From contig DLNM01000050.1 in assembly GCA_002479485.1 (NCBI GenBank), positions 1 to 64,000 of the forward strand: 64,000 nt of DNA, in the 5' to 3' direction. Every line of letters starts with the position of its first letter. The stretch's first letter is position 1. Below the pieces are notes generated by a model, which was given only the letters and a program-made list of their open reading frames with translations, ran no database searches and had not been told where the DNA came from. Shown here piece after piece: positions 1 through 8,951 of the stretch. Origin of the DNA: Firmicutes bacterium UBA7510 (lineage in GTDB: Bacteria; Bacillota; Clostridia; Tissierellales; Sedimentibacteraceae). A program made the position numbers and the translations under genes.

Positions 1-1
1 A

Positions 2-895
2 AGTAATGAAGATATAAATTTATTATTATTTTTTTATAGAGATGCAAGAATAGATAGTGAAATAACTAAAAAATATATATTAAACTTTGAAATAGATTCA
101 TTTAATGAAAAAGATGTTGTGAATTGCATCATACTTTCATCTAAAATAATTGCTAATTTATTAGATTTAAGTAAAATAACAAAAATAGGTGGACTTATAT
201 TTGTTTCTTCTGATTTCTACCAAAAAAATATGATTAAAAAAATATTTTCAAATTGTATATTCTTCAAAAACATATTTAGACACACAAAAATATGTTATAT
301 TTCATTTAATAAATGTTTCTTTTTAAAAGAAAATGATTTTTATGGTGTAGAATTTGTGTCTGTACATTTCAATAATAACAAAATAAATAACTGCATATTT
401 AGAGAAACGAAATTCGTTAATTTATGTAAATTTTTACAAAGCGATATAAAAAACTCCATTTTTAGCAGCTCTGTATTTATAGACACAATAATAGATATCA
501 ATGAATTATATAAAAACAAATTCAAAGGTTGTGATTTTACTAAGTTACAATTTAAAATAAATAAATCGATTAAAAATGAATATCAAGGATCATGTTTTCA
601 TAATAGTATCTTCGAAGAATCAAATATATGGTCATCAAACTTTAATTCTTGTAGATTCTATAATTGTAACTTACAAAAGATAAACTTTGGAGGTACTGAT
701 TTAAGAAATGTAATTTATAAAGAATGTCTATTTGAAGAAGTTAATTTTGCAGGTGCTGATTTGAAAAATATAAAATTTATACAATGTGAATTCAAACATA
801 GTGTAAATTTTGAAAAAGCCAAAAATTTAGAAACTGTGTCATTTGAAAATTGCAAAGGTTATATATATAAATTATCAGAATCTACTAGTAGTTAA
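2..895 (+). CDS. Pentapeptide-repeat protein, C-terminal part (cut by window start)
   Basis: The reading frame is open back to the first bases of the window with no stop, so the GTG at 119 is an internal codon and the true start lies outside. The visible ~297 residues hold many short degenerate repeats of the A(D/N)LxN/F type, such as INFGGTDLRN and VNFAGADLKN near the C-terminus and numerous NCxF and CxF steps earlier. This is the signature of a right-handed pentapeptide-repeat beta-helix. No catalytic motif is visible. Such helices often form the C-terminal sensor of larger proteins, including NTPases, but the N-terminus is missing and the role is unknown. The gene is very AT-rich. Confidence 0.75.
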   Translation, partial: SNEDINLLLFFYRDARIDSEITKKYILNFEIDSFNEKDVVNCIILSSKIIANLLDLSKITKIGGLIFVSSDFYQKNMIKKIFSNCIFFKNIFRHTKICYISFNKCFFLKENDFYGVEFVSVHFNNNKINNCIFRETKFVNLCKFLQSDIKNSIFSSSVFIDTIIDINELYKNKFKGCDFTKLQFKINKSIKNEYQGSCFHNSIFEESNIWSSNFNSCRFYNCNLQKINFGGTDLRNVIYKECLFEEVNFAGADLKNIKFIQCEFKHSVNFEKAKNLETVSFENCKGYIYKLSESTSS

Positions 896-912
896 TAAAA
901 CAATAAAAATAC

Positions 913-962
913 TTGGTGACGATCTCATTTTTAACAATCAACCTTTTAGGCACCGTCACCAA
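913..962. repeat. 9-bp inverted repeat after pentapeptide gene
   Basis: TTGGTGACG (913-921) is exactly complementary to CGTCACCAA (954-962), with a 32-nt loop. There is no U-run on either side, so it is a weak terminator candidate. It lies between the convergent pentapeptide gene and the DUF2200 gene. Confidence 0.5.
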
Positions 963-1004
963 ATGTTATGGATTTATAGTTTTTATAAACTTTTGTAGCA
1001 AGCT

Positions 1005-1355
1005 CTATTTTTGCAAGATTTTTTCTATAGATTTACCTTTTGATAACTCATCAATAAGTTTGTCTAAATAGCGAATTTCTTTCATTAAAGGCTCTGCTAT
1101 TTCTTCTATACGCACACCACAAATCACACCTTTTATCATTTTTCGAGCAGGATTTAATTTTGGAGCTTCTGTGAAGAAAGTTTCAAAATTTATTTGTTTT
1201 TCTAATTGATTTTCCAATTCTTTTTGGCTATATCCTGTTAACCATCTAATAATTTCGTCTACATCATCCTTTGTACGCCCCTTCTTTGTAGCTTTGTTTA
1301 TATAATGTGGATAAACACTTGCAAAACTCATTGAGTAAATTCTACTGTTAGACAT
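1005..1355 (-). CDS. DUF2200 domain-containing protein
   Basis: This 116-residue protein matches the DUF2200 family across its length as I recall it: an N-terminal [15 protein letters not shown] stretch, then [31 protein letters not shown], and [16 protein letters not shown] near the C-terminus. The function of the family is unknown. The start is supported by an AAGGAGG site 6 nt upstream of the ATG. It lies 40 bp downstream of the RsmH-like gene on the same strand, so co-transcription is likely. Confidence 0.9.
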   Translation of the reverse strand: MSNSRIYSMSFASVYPHYINKATKKGRTKDDVDEIIRWLTGYSQKELENQLEKQINFETFFTEAPKLNPARKMIKGVICGVRIEEIAEPLMKEIRYLDKLIDELSKGKSIEKILQK

Positions 1356-1395
1356 AATATTCCTCCTTCATTTCCTTGCTTTATATAATCTTCTA

Positions 1396-2457
1396 TTAAG
1401 CTTTAATTGCCCATCTCATTTTAGTTGATTTAGCCCGACTATTATTAATACACTCTTCAGTAGATGGTCTAATAACATCATTTGAAATTTCACTATATAC
1501 TCCTTCTTTAAAGAAGTACTTGAATGACTTTTTAACAAGTCTATCTTCACCAGAATGAAATGTCAATATTGCAACACGTCCACCCTTTGACAACACATTA
1601 GGAAGCTTCTCCAAAAATTCATATAGCACCTCAAATTCACTATTAACATCAATTCTTAATGCTTGAAAAGTCCTTTGTGATGATTTTTTTACCATGTCTT
1701 TACGTTTTTCTTTTGGGGTAAAAGCAAGTGCATTTTCAATGATTTTATACAATTTTGTTGTAGTATCAATTTCATTTCCTTTATTTAATTCTTTTACTAT
1801 AGCTGTAGATATTTCCTTTGCATAATGTTCATCTGAATTCTCAAGCAGCATACCCTCTATCTCTTCCTGAGTCATCACTTTTAAACGTTCCGCTGCTGAT
1901 ATCCCCTTTTCCGGATTCAATCTCAAATCTAAGGGACCTTCACTTTTAAAAGAGAATCCCCTGTCCGGATTATCAATTTGCATTGAAGAAACGCCTAAAT
2001 CAGCCAACACAAAATCAAATGGTCCAACCTCTTTACCCACCTGATCAATATTTGCAAAGTTAAGTTGTTTAATTGTAAGTATATCCGAACCGTATCCGAG
2101 TTTTTCTAATCTTTCTTTAGTTTTAACTATCTCGATAGGATCAACATCCAAAGCATAAATATGGCCTTTAGATTCAAGACATTTCAACATTTCTGATGTA
2201 TGTCCTCCGTATCCTAATGTGGCATCTAATCCAGTTTGTCCTGGTTTAATTTGCAAAAAATCTAATATCTCTTTTACACAAATAGATATATGCATTCCTG
2301 CTGGAGTTCCACCCTTCTGAATAACTCTTGATACAGTATCAGCATATTTTTCAGGTTGATGCTCCTTGTATTTTTCTTTATAATTTTTAGGATATTTTCC
2401 TTTGTATCTTACGCGCCTTTTAAATTCTTTTTCTTGATTTTCCAAATGTGAAGTCAT
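1396..2457 (-). CDS. rsmH: RsmH-like 16S rRNA (cytosine-N4)-methyltransferase, stand-alone paralogue
   Basis: The family methylates N4 of C1402 in 16S rRNA using S-adenosylmethionine. Visible motifs are the SAM-binding LDATLGYGGHTSEML, ALDVDP, the catalytic-region DLGVSSMQIDNPDRGFSF, and ILTFHSGEDRLVK near the C-terminus. At 353 residues it is about 40 longer than usual, because of a lysine- and arginine-rich N-terminal extension. It is not in a dcw (mraZ-mraW-ftsL) cell-division cluster, so it is probably an additional paralogue. Whether it modifies C1402 or another position cannot be told from sequence. The ribosome binding site is poor: GAGAGG lies about 14 nt upstream of the ATG. Confidence 0.88.
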   Translation of the reverse strand: MTSHLENQEKEFKRRVRYKGKYPKNYKEKYKEHQPEKYADTVSRVIQKGGTPAGMHISICVKEILDFLQIKPGQTGLDATLGYGGHTSEMLKCLESKGHIYALDVDPIEIVKTKERLEKLGYGSDILTIKQLNFANIDQVGKEVGPFDFVLADLGVSSMQIDNPDRGFSFKSEGPLDLRLNPEKGISAAERLKVMTQEEIEGMLLENSDEHYAKEISTAIVKELNKGNEIDTTTKLYKIIENALAFTPKEKRKDMVKKSSQRTFQALRIDVNSEFEVLYEFLEKLPNVLSKGGRVAILTFHSGEDRLVKKSFKYFFKEGVYSEISNDVIRPSTEECINNSRAKSTKMRWAIKA

Positions 2458-2619
2458 TTTTTCAAGCTACCTCTCTATATTCTAATATTGTTATATGAAA
2501 TATTCATAAATAGTTTATTTAATTATAATATAGTTTGTGTTATTTTCCAAATATATATTTAACATTAATATGAATCCTACACAAAAAATTCTTTACCCAA
2601 ATTATGATATAACCGATAT

Positions 2620-3663
2620 TCAAATAATAGATGGGAGTATATAATTTTCAATCAGTTCCCATCGTTCACGAGGTTTACGCATTGTTTTAGAGCTAATAGC
2701 AACGACAATTTCTTTTTCAGGTATACAACAAATCATATTACCGCCATCCCCCATAGCCATATAGGCAAAAAGATTATCTTTCTTATATATACACCATAAA
2801 TAACCATAATAATTAAAGAATACAGGTATCTCTTTTTCTAAAGGTATTCCTACTATAGATTGATGAATCCAATCCTTAGAAACAACTTGTTGATTATTTA
2901 TGAGACCATCATTAATATAGAGCGAGCCAAACCTCGCCATATCTCTTGTAGTAAGTGTAAGTCCCCACCCACCAGTAGAATTTCCACTAGGATCTTTTGC
3001 CCATCCCTTTAATTGGTTTCCATATAGACCCTCATAATCAAAAGTTTGATTGGGATTATCCTCTATCTCTTTTGTTCCGATTGGTTTAAATAGATATTCA
3101 TTGGCAAATTCTCTTGCACTTTTACCAGTAGTACGTGTCAAAATAGCCGAAAGAATATTGACGCCACAATTTGAATACTTAAATTCACCTATATTTCCGT
3201 TTTTACCCAACATATCAAGTGAAAACTTAATCCAATCTTTTTGTTTCGTAAGCTTTTCCAACGGTTCTTGAAGCGTTTTAAAGATATATGGAGCCCTCAT
3301 TGTTAGTAAATGACGTAAGGTTATCGCCTTTTTTTGTATTTCTGAGGGATGACAAATGTACTCAGGAAAAAATTCTAATACTTTTTGATCGAGGCTCTTT
3401 ATATATCCCTTATCCATTGCAATACCAATAAGAGCGGAAATAAAACTTTTAGTTACTGAAGCAACATGAAAGGTATCCGTGGCCCCATAACCATTATAGT
3501 ACTTCTCAAACACTACTTTACCAAAACGGACAACAATCATGCCATTAAGATTTTTATAGAGGGAAGGAATTATTTTATCCATATCTAATAACTTATCTTT
3601 TTCCATTCCAACTTCAATAGGATCTACAGTATCAAATGTTAAGAGTTGATGATAATCTTTCAT
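2620..3663 (-). CDS. Class C beta-lactamase-like serine hydrolase
   Basis: A 347-residue protein of the beta-lactamase/DD-peptidase-like hydrolase family. The SxxK nucleophile motif is SVTK in HVASVTKSFISALIG, and the YxN motif is YSNCGVN. TTRDMARFG and a late GDGGNMICC stretch, in the place of the third KTG/HxG box, also fit. There is no signal peptide, which argues for a cytosolic esterase or amidase rather than a secreted penicillinase. The A of its ATG is the last A of the upstream uvrA-like stop codon, so the genes are translationally coupled. Placement behind a UvrA-like gene and a GyrI-domain regulator suggests a detoxification operon, but no substrate can be named. Confidence 0.8.
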   Translation of the reverse strand: MKDYHQLLTFDTVDPIEVGMEKDKLLDMDKIIPSLYKNLNGMIVVRFGKVVFEKYYNGYGATDTFHVASVTKSFISALIGIAMDKGYIKSLDQKVLEFFPEYICHPSEIQKKAITLRHLLTMRAPYIFKTLQEPLEKLTKQKDWIKFSLDMLGKNGNIGEFKYSNCGVNILSAILTRTTGKSAREFANEYLFKPIGTKEIEDNPNQTFDYEGLYGNQLKGWAKDPSGNSTGGWGLTLTTRDMARFGSLYINDGLINNQQVVSKDWIHQSIVGIPLEKEIPVFFNYYGYLWCIYKKDNLFAYMAMGDGGNMICCIPEKEIVVAISSKTMRKPRERWELIENYILPSII

Positions 3664-6011
3664 TATAAATACCTCCCAGTAATAGAGTTAGTATTATTTT
3701 TAATTATTTCTGGCGTTCCTTTAGCAATCACATAACCACCTTGAGTGCCTCCAACCGGTCCAAGTTCAATAAGATAATCACAAACTTTTAAAACATCTAT
3801 ATCATGCTCAATGACAATGACTGAATTACCTTTTTCAACAAGTTGATCTAACAATTCAATCAGTTTTGCAATATCATGTTGACTTAATCCTGTTGTTGGT
3901 TCATCTAAGATATAAAGAATATTTCCTTTTCTTTTCTTACCAATCTCTTTTGCTAGTTTAATTCTTTGAGATTCTCCACCGCTTAATGTAGGTGTTGGTT
4001 GGCCTAATTTTATATAACCCATTCCAATTTGTTGTAAGATTTTTAAAGTGTTTAAAATACTTGGCTGATTATCAAAAAAATCAATTGCTTGGTCTATACT
4101 CATTTCTAATACATCAAATATTGTTTTTCCCTTATACTTAATCGATAATGCATCCTGATTAAATCTTCTACCATGGCACTTTGCACATGTTTTATTAATA
4201 CTAAGATGTCTTCCTAGCCATATTTTTTCATACCCACTTCCACCACATTCACTACATGCACCTTTAGTATTAAATGAAAAATGACCATCTACAAAACCTT
4301 TACTAATGGCTTCTGGTTGCTTAGCATATAAAGTTCTTATTTTATCCCAGATACCAATATAAGAAGCCGGATTTGAATTATTGTTGCGTCCAATAGGCAC
4401 TTGAGATATTTCTGCATATCCAGAAATGAATTCAACACCTTCTAATCCATCTGCAATGGTTTTTATGACTGTTTCTTCACTATAATCATCTATTAAATCT
4501 TCCTTAAATGAATACTTAAAATGAGTTCGTAACAATGGTAACAATGTATCTGATATTAAAGAACTCTTTCCGCTGCCCGACTTTCCTGCAATACCAACTA
4601 TTGCATGAAGTGGGAGTGTTACCGTAATATCTTTGAGATTATTGGTTTTAGCATGTTGAATAACAAGTGAAGGCATCTCTTCTATATTTACGTTGTATCT
4701 TCTTGTAGGCATATTTTTCTTACCTGATAAATAATTACCCGTTATAGATTCATCAGATTTTATTAAACCATCAAGGTTACCTTGGTAAACAATTTGACCA
4801 CCAAGATGTCCTGCCATTGGTCCAATATCAATAATATGTTCTGCTTTTTGTATGGTACTTTTATCATGCTCAACAACTATCACAGTGTTGCCAATCTCTT
4901 TTAATTGTTGAATAGATGCGATAATATCTTCTTTTTCAGATGCATGTAAACCAGCAGTTGGTTCATCTAAAACATAGATTAATGAATCCATTTTGGTATC
5001 AAGATGGGCATTTAAAAATAGTCTTTGCAACTCACCACCACTTAACGAAGCCATTTCTCTATATAGTGTTAAATAACCTAATTTCGCATTTATTAGATGT
5101 TCTAGTTTAATGAGAATATCTTGAGCTAAATTTTTCCCAAATTGCGTATATTTTTCAACTTCAATCGTCTCTTTAAGAAATGAATGCATATCTGAAATAG
5201 GCATTAAACACAGCTCCCCAATATGCTTACCATTAATATGAACACTTCTACCCTCTTGTCCAATGCGATAACCATGACATTCACAACATGTCTGCATCGC
5301 ATAAATACCATTTAAAGCTTCTCCTTTACGATAGCGACTTTCAAATGCTTTTATCAGCGAGTAGCTACTTTTTCCATTTTCATAACGGCCATAAATCGCT
5401 TCATTTTTCACATCTTCAGGTAACGATGTAAATGGAATATAAAAATAATCTTTAAAGCGCCTCTTTAAAACACTCATATAGCCAGGTGTAACTTTTGATT
5501 TTATAAAAACAGCTTCTAAAGTAATTTGATTATCTGTTACTAGCCTTTCCATATCAATTTCAAAGTAAGCTCCCCGACCTGAACATTGCAGACACATACC
5601 ACTTGCTGAATTATAAGAAAAGAAACTTGCATTAAGGTGCTCATCTCCATTAATAGCCTCACCTTGCGCCTGCCCCTCACCTGAATAGAGTAATGTCAGC
5701 ATATGGAGAATACCTGTCCGCGTTCCGACTGTGGAACGAGGATTACTTTGACGAATAGTGTTTTGATGAACTGCAATCGTTGGTCCTACCCCTTCAATAG
5801 AGTCAAACTTATAAGTGTCATCAATGGTAGAAAGCATACCTAGTGATTGTAGATATTGTTTACGTCCCTCTTCAAATATAATATCAAACACTAAGCTTGA
5901 TTTACCCGACCCGCTTACACCTGTTGCGACAATCAACTTGTTTTTAGGTATGCTAATATCGATATTTTTTAAATTATGAATACGTGCTCCCTTTATCTTT
6001 ATTTCTTTCAT
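3663..6011 (-). CDS. Short UvrA-like ABC ATPase (drug-resistance type)
   Basis: This 782-residue protein has both UvrA nucleotide-binding domains. Walker A motifs are GVSGSGKSS near residue 31 and GKSGSGKSS near 477. The signature motifs are LSGGELQR and LSGGESQR, each followed by a DEPTAGLH or DEPTTGLS Walker B. Zinc-ligand pairs appear as MCLQCSGRG, CCECHGYR, CSECGGSG and CAKCHGRR. It is ~160 residues shorter than canonical UvrA (~940), the shortening being in the insertion domains that carry UvrB/DNA contacts. It therefore fits the second-class UvrA proteins linked to antibiotic self-protection rather than housekeeping repair. It lies 47 bp after the AraC/GyrI regulator and overlaps the hydrolase gene by 1 bp. 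Confidence 0.85.
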   Translation of the reverse strand: MKEIKIKGARIHNLKNIDISIPKNKLIVATGVSGSGKSSLVFDIIFEEGRKQYLQSLGMLSTIDDTYKFDSIEGVGPTIAVHQNTIRQSNPRSTVGTRTGILHMLTLLYSGEGQAQGEAINGDEHLNASFFSYNSASGMCLQCSGRGAYFEIDMERLVTDNQITLEAVFIKSKVTPGYMSVLKRRFKDYFYIPFTSLPEDVKNEAIYGRYENGKSSYSLIKAFESRYRKGEALNGIYAMQTCCECHGYRIGQEGRSVHINGKHIGELCLMPISDMHSFLKETIEVEKYTQFGKNLAQDILIKLEHLINAKLGYLTLYREMASLSGGELQRLFLNAHLDTKMDSLIYVLDEPTAGLHASEKEDIIASIQQLKEIGNTVIVVEHDKSTIQKAEHIIDIGPMAGHLGGQIVYQGNLDGLIKSDESITGNYLSGKKNMPTRRYNVNIEEMPSLVIQHAKTNNLKDITVTLPLHAIVGIAGKSGSGKSSLISDTLLPLLRTHFKYSFKEDLIDDYSEETVIKTIADGLEGVEFISGYAEISQVPIGRNNNSNPASYIGIWDKIRTLYAKQPEAISKGFVDGHFSFNTKGACSECGGSGYEKIWLGRHLSINKTCAKCHGRRFNQDALSIKYKGKTIFDVLEMSIDQAIDFFDNQPSILNTLKILQQIGMGYIKLGQPTPTLSGGESQRIKLAKEIGKKRKGNILYILDEPTTGLSQHDIAKLIELLDQLVEKGNSVIVIEHDIDVLKVCDYLIELGPVGGTQGGYVIAKGTPEIIKNNTNSITGRYL

Positions 6012-6058
6012 TTAACCACCTCATTGTTTAATTAAGTATCAAATCAGACATGGAAGCA

Positions 6059-6997
6059 TTACTTAGAATGAAACGATAATGGTTGAACTGGTAAGTAGAT
6101 ATCGACTAAATGCATATTATTTGCATCCGTTCGATAATCATTCATATACATTTCAAATGGAAAACTATCTCTTGGAGCATAGCCACTATTCGTTAACCAT
6201 TCTTCATAAATATAATCCCAAATGGCACTATATTGATGTTGCTGAATATAAAAATGACCAACAATATATTTACCAGCTGGTATTTCCATGACACAAAGAT
6301 CACTATTTTCATCTACCTTTGCATCATTTGGAATAGTAATACATAGACTTGTCTTAAAATAATCTGGGCTAGTAAACTCTGGATGATCATGATAGATTGA
6401 CAAGAACTCTGTCTTATTTACTTCAATAAGATTCTGTTCATGTGCACTCTTTAATAATCTTTCTAAAAGTTTAGGAAAGTGGGCAGCTAATTTATCATAA
6501 GCTCCAGTAAATCGAAGATAAGCCACCTTTATTTTATCTATTTCAACAATTTCTACATTGCCTTCTATATTTTGTTTAAATTCTTTCTTTTCCATATCCG
6601 ATACACCTAAATTGTACCTAGAAATATTATATTGGTCTTTGCAATTCTTGCGATAATTTTTTCTATATTCATTAGGACTCACTGTAAACAAATGTTTAAA
6701 ACTTCTCGAAAAAACTGCTGAATCTGAAAAACCCATATAATAAGCAATGTCTGTAATACTCATATCTAAACGGTGGCTCAAAAGATGAGCCGATCTTTCA
6801 AGTTTAGAACGATTTACATATTGTAATAAAGATTCATGGGTTATTGCTTTAAAAATACGGTGAAAATGATATTTAGAAAATCCTGCTATATTTGAGAGTT
6901 CTTCAAGTGTAAATGATTGTGAAGCATTTCTTTCAATATAATCTTGTACCTTATTGATACGACGTATATATTCATTTTTACTTGAATAATGTTCCAT
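6059..6997 (-). CDS. AraC-family regulator with GyrI-like effector domain
   Basis: Residues ~8-112 form two AraC helix-turn-helix units, including LEELSNIAGFSKYHFHRIFK and ITDIAYYMGFSDSAVFSRSFK. From about residue 145 a GyrI-like/Rob-type ligand-binding domain follows, with the typical VAYLRFTGAYDKL start, MEIPAGKYIVGHF and DYRTDANNMHLVDIYLPV. Proteins of this architecture sense small hydrophobic or cationic molecules and activate resistance genes. It is the first gene of a three-gene operon with the UvrA-like ABC protein and the serine hydrolase. Start: AAAGGAG 8 nt before the ATG; a promoter lies at 7045-7073. Confidence 0.88.
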   Translation of the reverse strand: MEHYSSKNEYIRRINKVQDYIERNASQSFTLEELSNIAGFSKYHFHRIFKAITHESLLQYVNRSKLERSAHLLSHRLDMSITDIAYYMGFSDSAVFSRSFKHLFTVSPNEYRKNYRKNCKDQYNISRYNLGVSDMEKKEFKQNIEGNVEIVEIDKIKVAYLRFTGAYDKLAAHFPKLLERLLKSAHEQNLIEVNKTEFLSIYHDHPEFTSPDYFKTSLCITIPNDAKVDENSDLCVMEIPAGKYIVGHFYIQQHQYSAIWDYIYEEWLTNSGYAPRDSFPFEMYMNDYRTDANNMHLVDIYLPVQPLSFHSK

Positions 6998-7044
6998 GAT
7001 ATTTTCTCCTTTACATAAATCTTTAAAGCAACAATAATGTAACC

Positions 7045-7073
7045 ATTATACTTTATCTATTTTAATAACTCAA
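7045..7073 (-). promoter_or_regulatory. Sigma-A promoter of AraC/UvrA-like/hydrolase operon
   Basis: On the minus strand TTGAGT (7068-7073) and TATAAT (7045-7050) are separated by 17 bp, about 50 bp upstream of the regulator start. Confidence 0.6.
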
Positions 7074-7118
7074 CGATGGTTTTAAATATCTTTAAAGTCA
7101 AATATTTTATTATAAAAA

Positions 7119-7153
7119 GATGTCCTCACTGTTTAAAAAAACATTGAGGACGT
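7119..7153 (-). terminator. Terminator after GNAT gene
   Basis: ACGTCCTCA pairs with TGAGGACAT, with a further AAACA/TGTTT helix. On the minus strand it is followed by a CTTTTTAT tract. It lies between the GNAT gene (stop at 7172) and the promoter of the next operon. Confidence 0.7.
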
Positions 7154-7171
7154 TTTATATAAAGGATATCT

Positions 7172-7645
7172 TTATTGTGTAGTATAAAGCATAATATGAA
7201 AAATTACGTTTGATACAGCATGATGAACACTCATTCTATATTTGAATCCAATTCTATCATATACTTTAATTGCTCTTTGATTGAATGAAGCAACAGTAAG
7301 TCTATAGTAACTTGCATTAAATTTTTGCTTAGCAAAAGAAATACCATCCGCCAAGAATTTACTGCCAAACCCATTTCCGCATAGTGCTGGGTTTAATCCA
7401 AGTCCGATGTCTAAAACCGTTTCGTCTACATATATGTCTTTCTCTAAAGTTGGTATTTGTGCCGACTTTCCAATGCATATGTAACCTAAAACTTTATTAT
7501 CATTATCGGTAGCCACATAATATTCACCATTCATAAGCTCCTTTAATGTTTCACTGCTTCCATCAAAACTATAGAAAGAATATATATCTGGATATGTCCA
7601 TTGTGATATTTCGAATGCAAATTCTTTTGTCATTAAAGTAAACAA
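7172..7645 (-). CDS. GNAT-family N-acetyltransferase
   Basis: A 157-residue GNAT protein that would transfer an acetyl group from acetyl-CoA to an unknown amine. Core motifs are VLGYICIG in beta-4, the acetyl-CoA loop seen as NPALCGNGFGSKFL (R/QxxGxG/A variant), and a late LTVASFNQRAIKVYDRIGFK. The start used is a TTG with AAAGGGGTG 9 nt upstream; an ATG four codons later would be too far from that site. Confidence 0.8.
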   Translation of the reverse strand: MFTLMTKEFAFEISQWTYPDIYSFYSFDGSSETLKELMNGEYYVATDNDNKVLGYICIGKSAQIPTLEKDIYVDETVLDIGLGLNPALCGNGFGSKFLADGISFAKQKFNASYYRLTVASFNQRAIKVYDRIGFKYRMSVHHAVSNVIFHIMLYTTQ

Positions 7646-7699
7646 GTCTTTTCACACCCCTTTCTGTTATAATGTCATCTATTTTTTGTGGTTTTTTAA

Positions 7700-7737
7700 G
7701 GGTTGAAAACGGCACCTTTTTCACCTGTTTTTTACCC
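7700..7737. repeat. GGGT...ACCC intergenic hairpin element
   Basis: An imperfect inverted repeat with outer arms GGGTTGAAAAC and GTTTTTTACCC lies between the GNAT and EFR1 genes. Its layout resembles the elements at 38194-38231 and 44705-44726, suggesting a small dispersed repeat family. Confidence 0.35.
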
Positions 7738-7777
7738 GGTTTTGCTCCATAACACAACATCTAGCAGTTCAGCCATC

Positions 7778-8680
7778 TCATTTATTGAAATAATAATCAT
7801 CATCATAGCACAAATAGTCAATAGTGCCTTGCCAAAGTATGTTTTTATAATGCCTATATTCTAAATCTCCTGGTTTTTCCTTTGATTTCTCGTTCATTTT
7901 TTTCAGATCAAATCCACTTTTTAAAACCGAAAACTTCAGTATCCCCGGTAAAAGCGCCTTACAGGGACAATTATATATACATTTTAGGCACCACATACAA
8001 TGAAAGCCAAACTTAGGTAATCCATTCACCATTTTAATATTTTTCTGAGGGCAGTTACGAATACATAAACCACATTTGTTACAGTTTTGTGTAGCTCGAA
8101 TAGATGCACCAAAAAATCGTGCTCCCAAATGTTCGGCTTTCCCAATTACTGCAAAAAATCTATCCTGAAATTTAGGAGAAGTAATTCTTTCTTTTCCGGA
8201 CAAAATATCTAAAATAATGTTATTTACTTTATATGGCAAAATTCTTAATAAATCAAGATTCAGGTTTTGCTCTGCTTGTATAGCAAAATTCGATGGCATA
8301 ACAATCATTTTTTCATATAGCAGTTTATAACCTTTTCTTTTTAATAGTCGTTTGCATTGGACACGGCATGCCGTGTTGGGAGAAATCTCCCCTCCTCCAG
8401 AAACAGAAATTATGATTGCAGACTTGTTTTGAACTCTAGGTAAATATTTCACCCATTTTTCAGTTATTGAAGCTAATCTAAACGCATATACGGGTGAAAA
8501 AATGATTAATATATCTGCTTCCTCAACATCAAGTTGTTTACAAGTAACCATATTAATCTTGGTGCAATCTATTCCCACATTTAGCAATTGCTCTTCAAAA
8601 CAATCACAGACTGCCTTTGTACAGCCTGTCCCGGAAAAATAAGCTAATATTAGTTTTTTAGGTATTTTTTGAACGTCCAT
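7778..8680 (-). CDS. EFR1-type flavodoxin/ferredoxin fusion
   Basis: A 300-residue protein with an N-terminal flavodoxin-like domain (ILAYFSGTGCTKAVCD phosphate loop near residue 12). Two C-terminal 4Fe-4S clusters follow: CNKCGLCIRNCP at about residues 199-210 and CMWCLKCIYNCP about 28 residues later. This is the EFR1 arrangement common in Clostridia, presumed to carry electrons between FMN and iron-sulfur centres in the cytoplasm. Partner enzymes are not obvious nearby. The start has GGGAGGAG upstream of ATG. Confidence 0.88.
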   Translation of the reverse strand: MDVQKIPKKLILAYFSGTGCTKAVCDCFEEQLLNVGIDCTKINMVTCKQLDVEEADILIIFSPVYAFRLASITEKWVKYLPRVQNKSAIIISVSGGGEISPNTACRVQCKRLLKRKGYKLLYEKMIVMPSNFAIQAEQNLNLDLLRILPYKVNNIILDILSGKERITSPKFQDRFFAVIGKAEHLGARFFGASIRATQNCNKCGLCIRNCPQKNIKMVNGLPKFGFHCMWCLKCIYNCPCKALLPGILKFSVLKSGFDLKKMNEKSKEKPGDLEYRHYKNILWQGTIDYLCYDDDYYFNK

Positions 8681-8766
8681 TACAATGCTCCTCCCATAGT
8701 CAACATTTGTTGCATATAATCACATCTACAAAGTTTTAGACTCTACTTTATTTTTAAACCGATAAC

Positions 8767-8822
8767 TCACTTTAATTACATATTATATCCAAGTGAGGTA
8801 TAAATCAATCATAAATTATCTA
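8767..8822. mobile_element. Relic of Tn7-like right-end/tnsA leader
   Basis: This stretch is nearly identical to 39593-39649, the region just upstream of the tnsA remnant. It shares CTCACTT, ACATATTATAT, AAGTGAGGTATAAATCAA and CATAAATTATCT in the same order and spacing. No tnsA coding sequence or terminal TGTTAATGG end is left here. It is interpreted as a fragment left by a former copy of the same element family. Confidence 0.55.
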
Positions 8823-8951
8823 TTGGAACATCATCTTTTAAATGAAAATTTATTTATTGACTTGAATTACTTATATCGTAATAGTATACTAATTAATATT
8901 TATCATACTCATATGTATAAGTGATTGAGTTGGATAGGGGAGATAAAATTC

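Noticed and set aside
913..962. Integron attC site
   Set aside because: No integrase or R/L-box pattern is present; only a 9-bp inverted repeat with a long loop.
2620..3663. Secreted AmpC-type beta-lactamase
   Set aside because: No signal peptide is present and the third active-site box is not a clear KTG.
3663..6011. Housekeeping uvrA for nucleotide excision repair
   Set aside because: It is ~160 residues short, lacks uvrB nearby, and is in an operon with a GyrI-type regulator and a hydrolase.
7569..7760. 63-aa ORF on the minus strand
   Set aside because: It overlaps the GNAT start in another frame, has no ribosome binding site and runs through a hairpin element.
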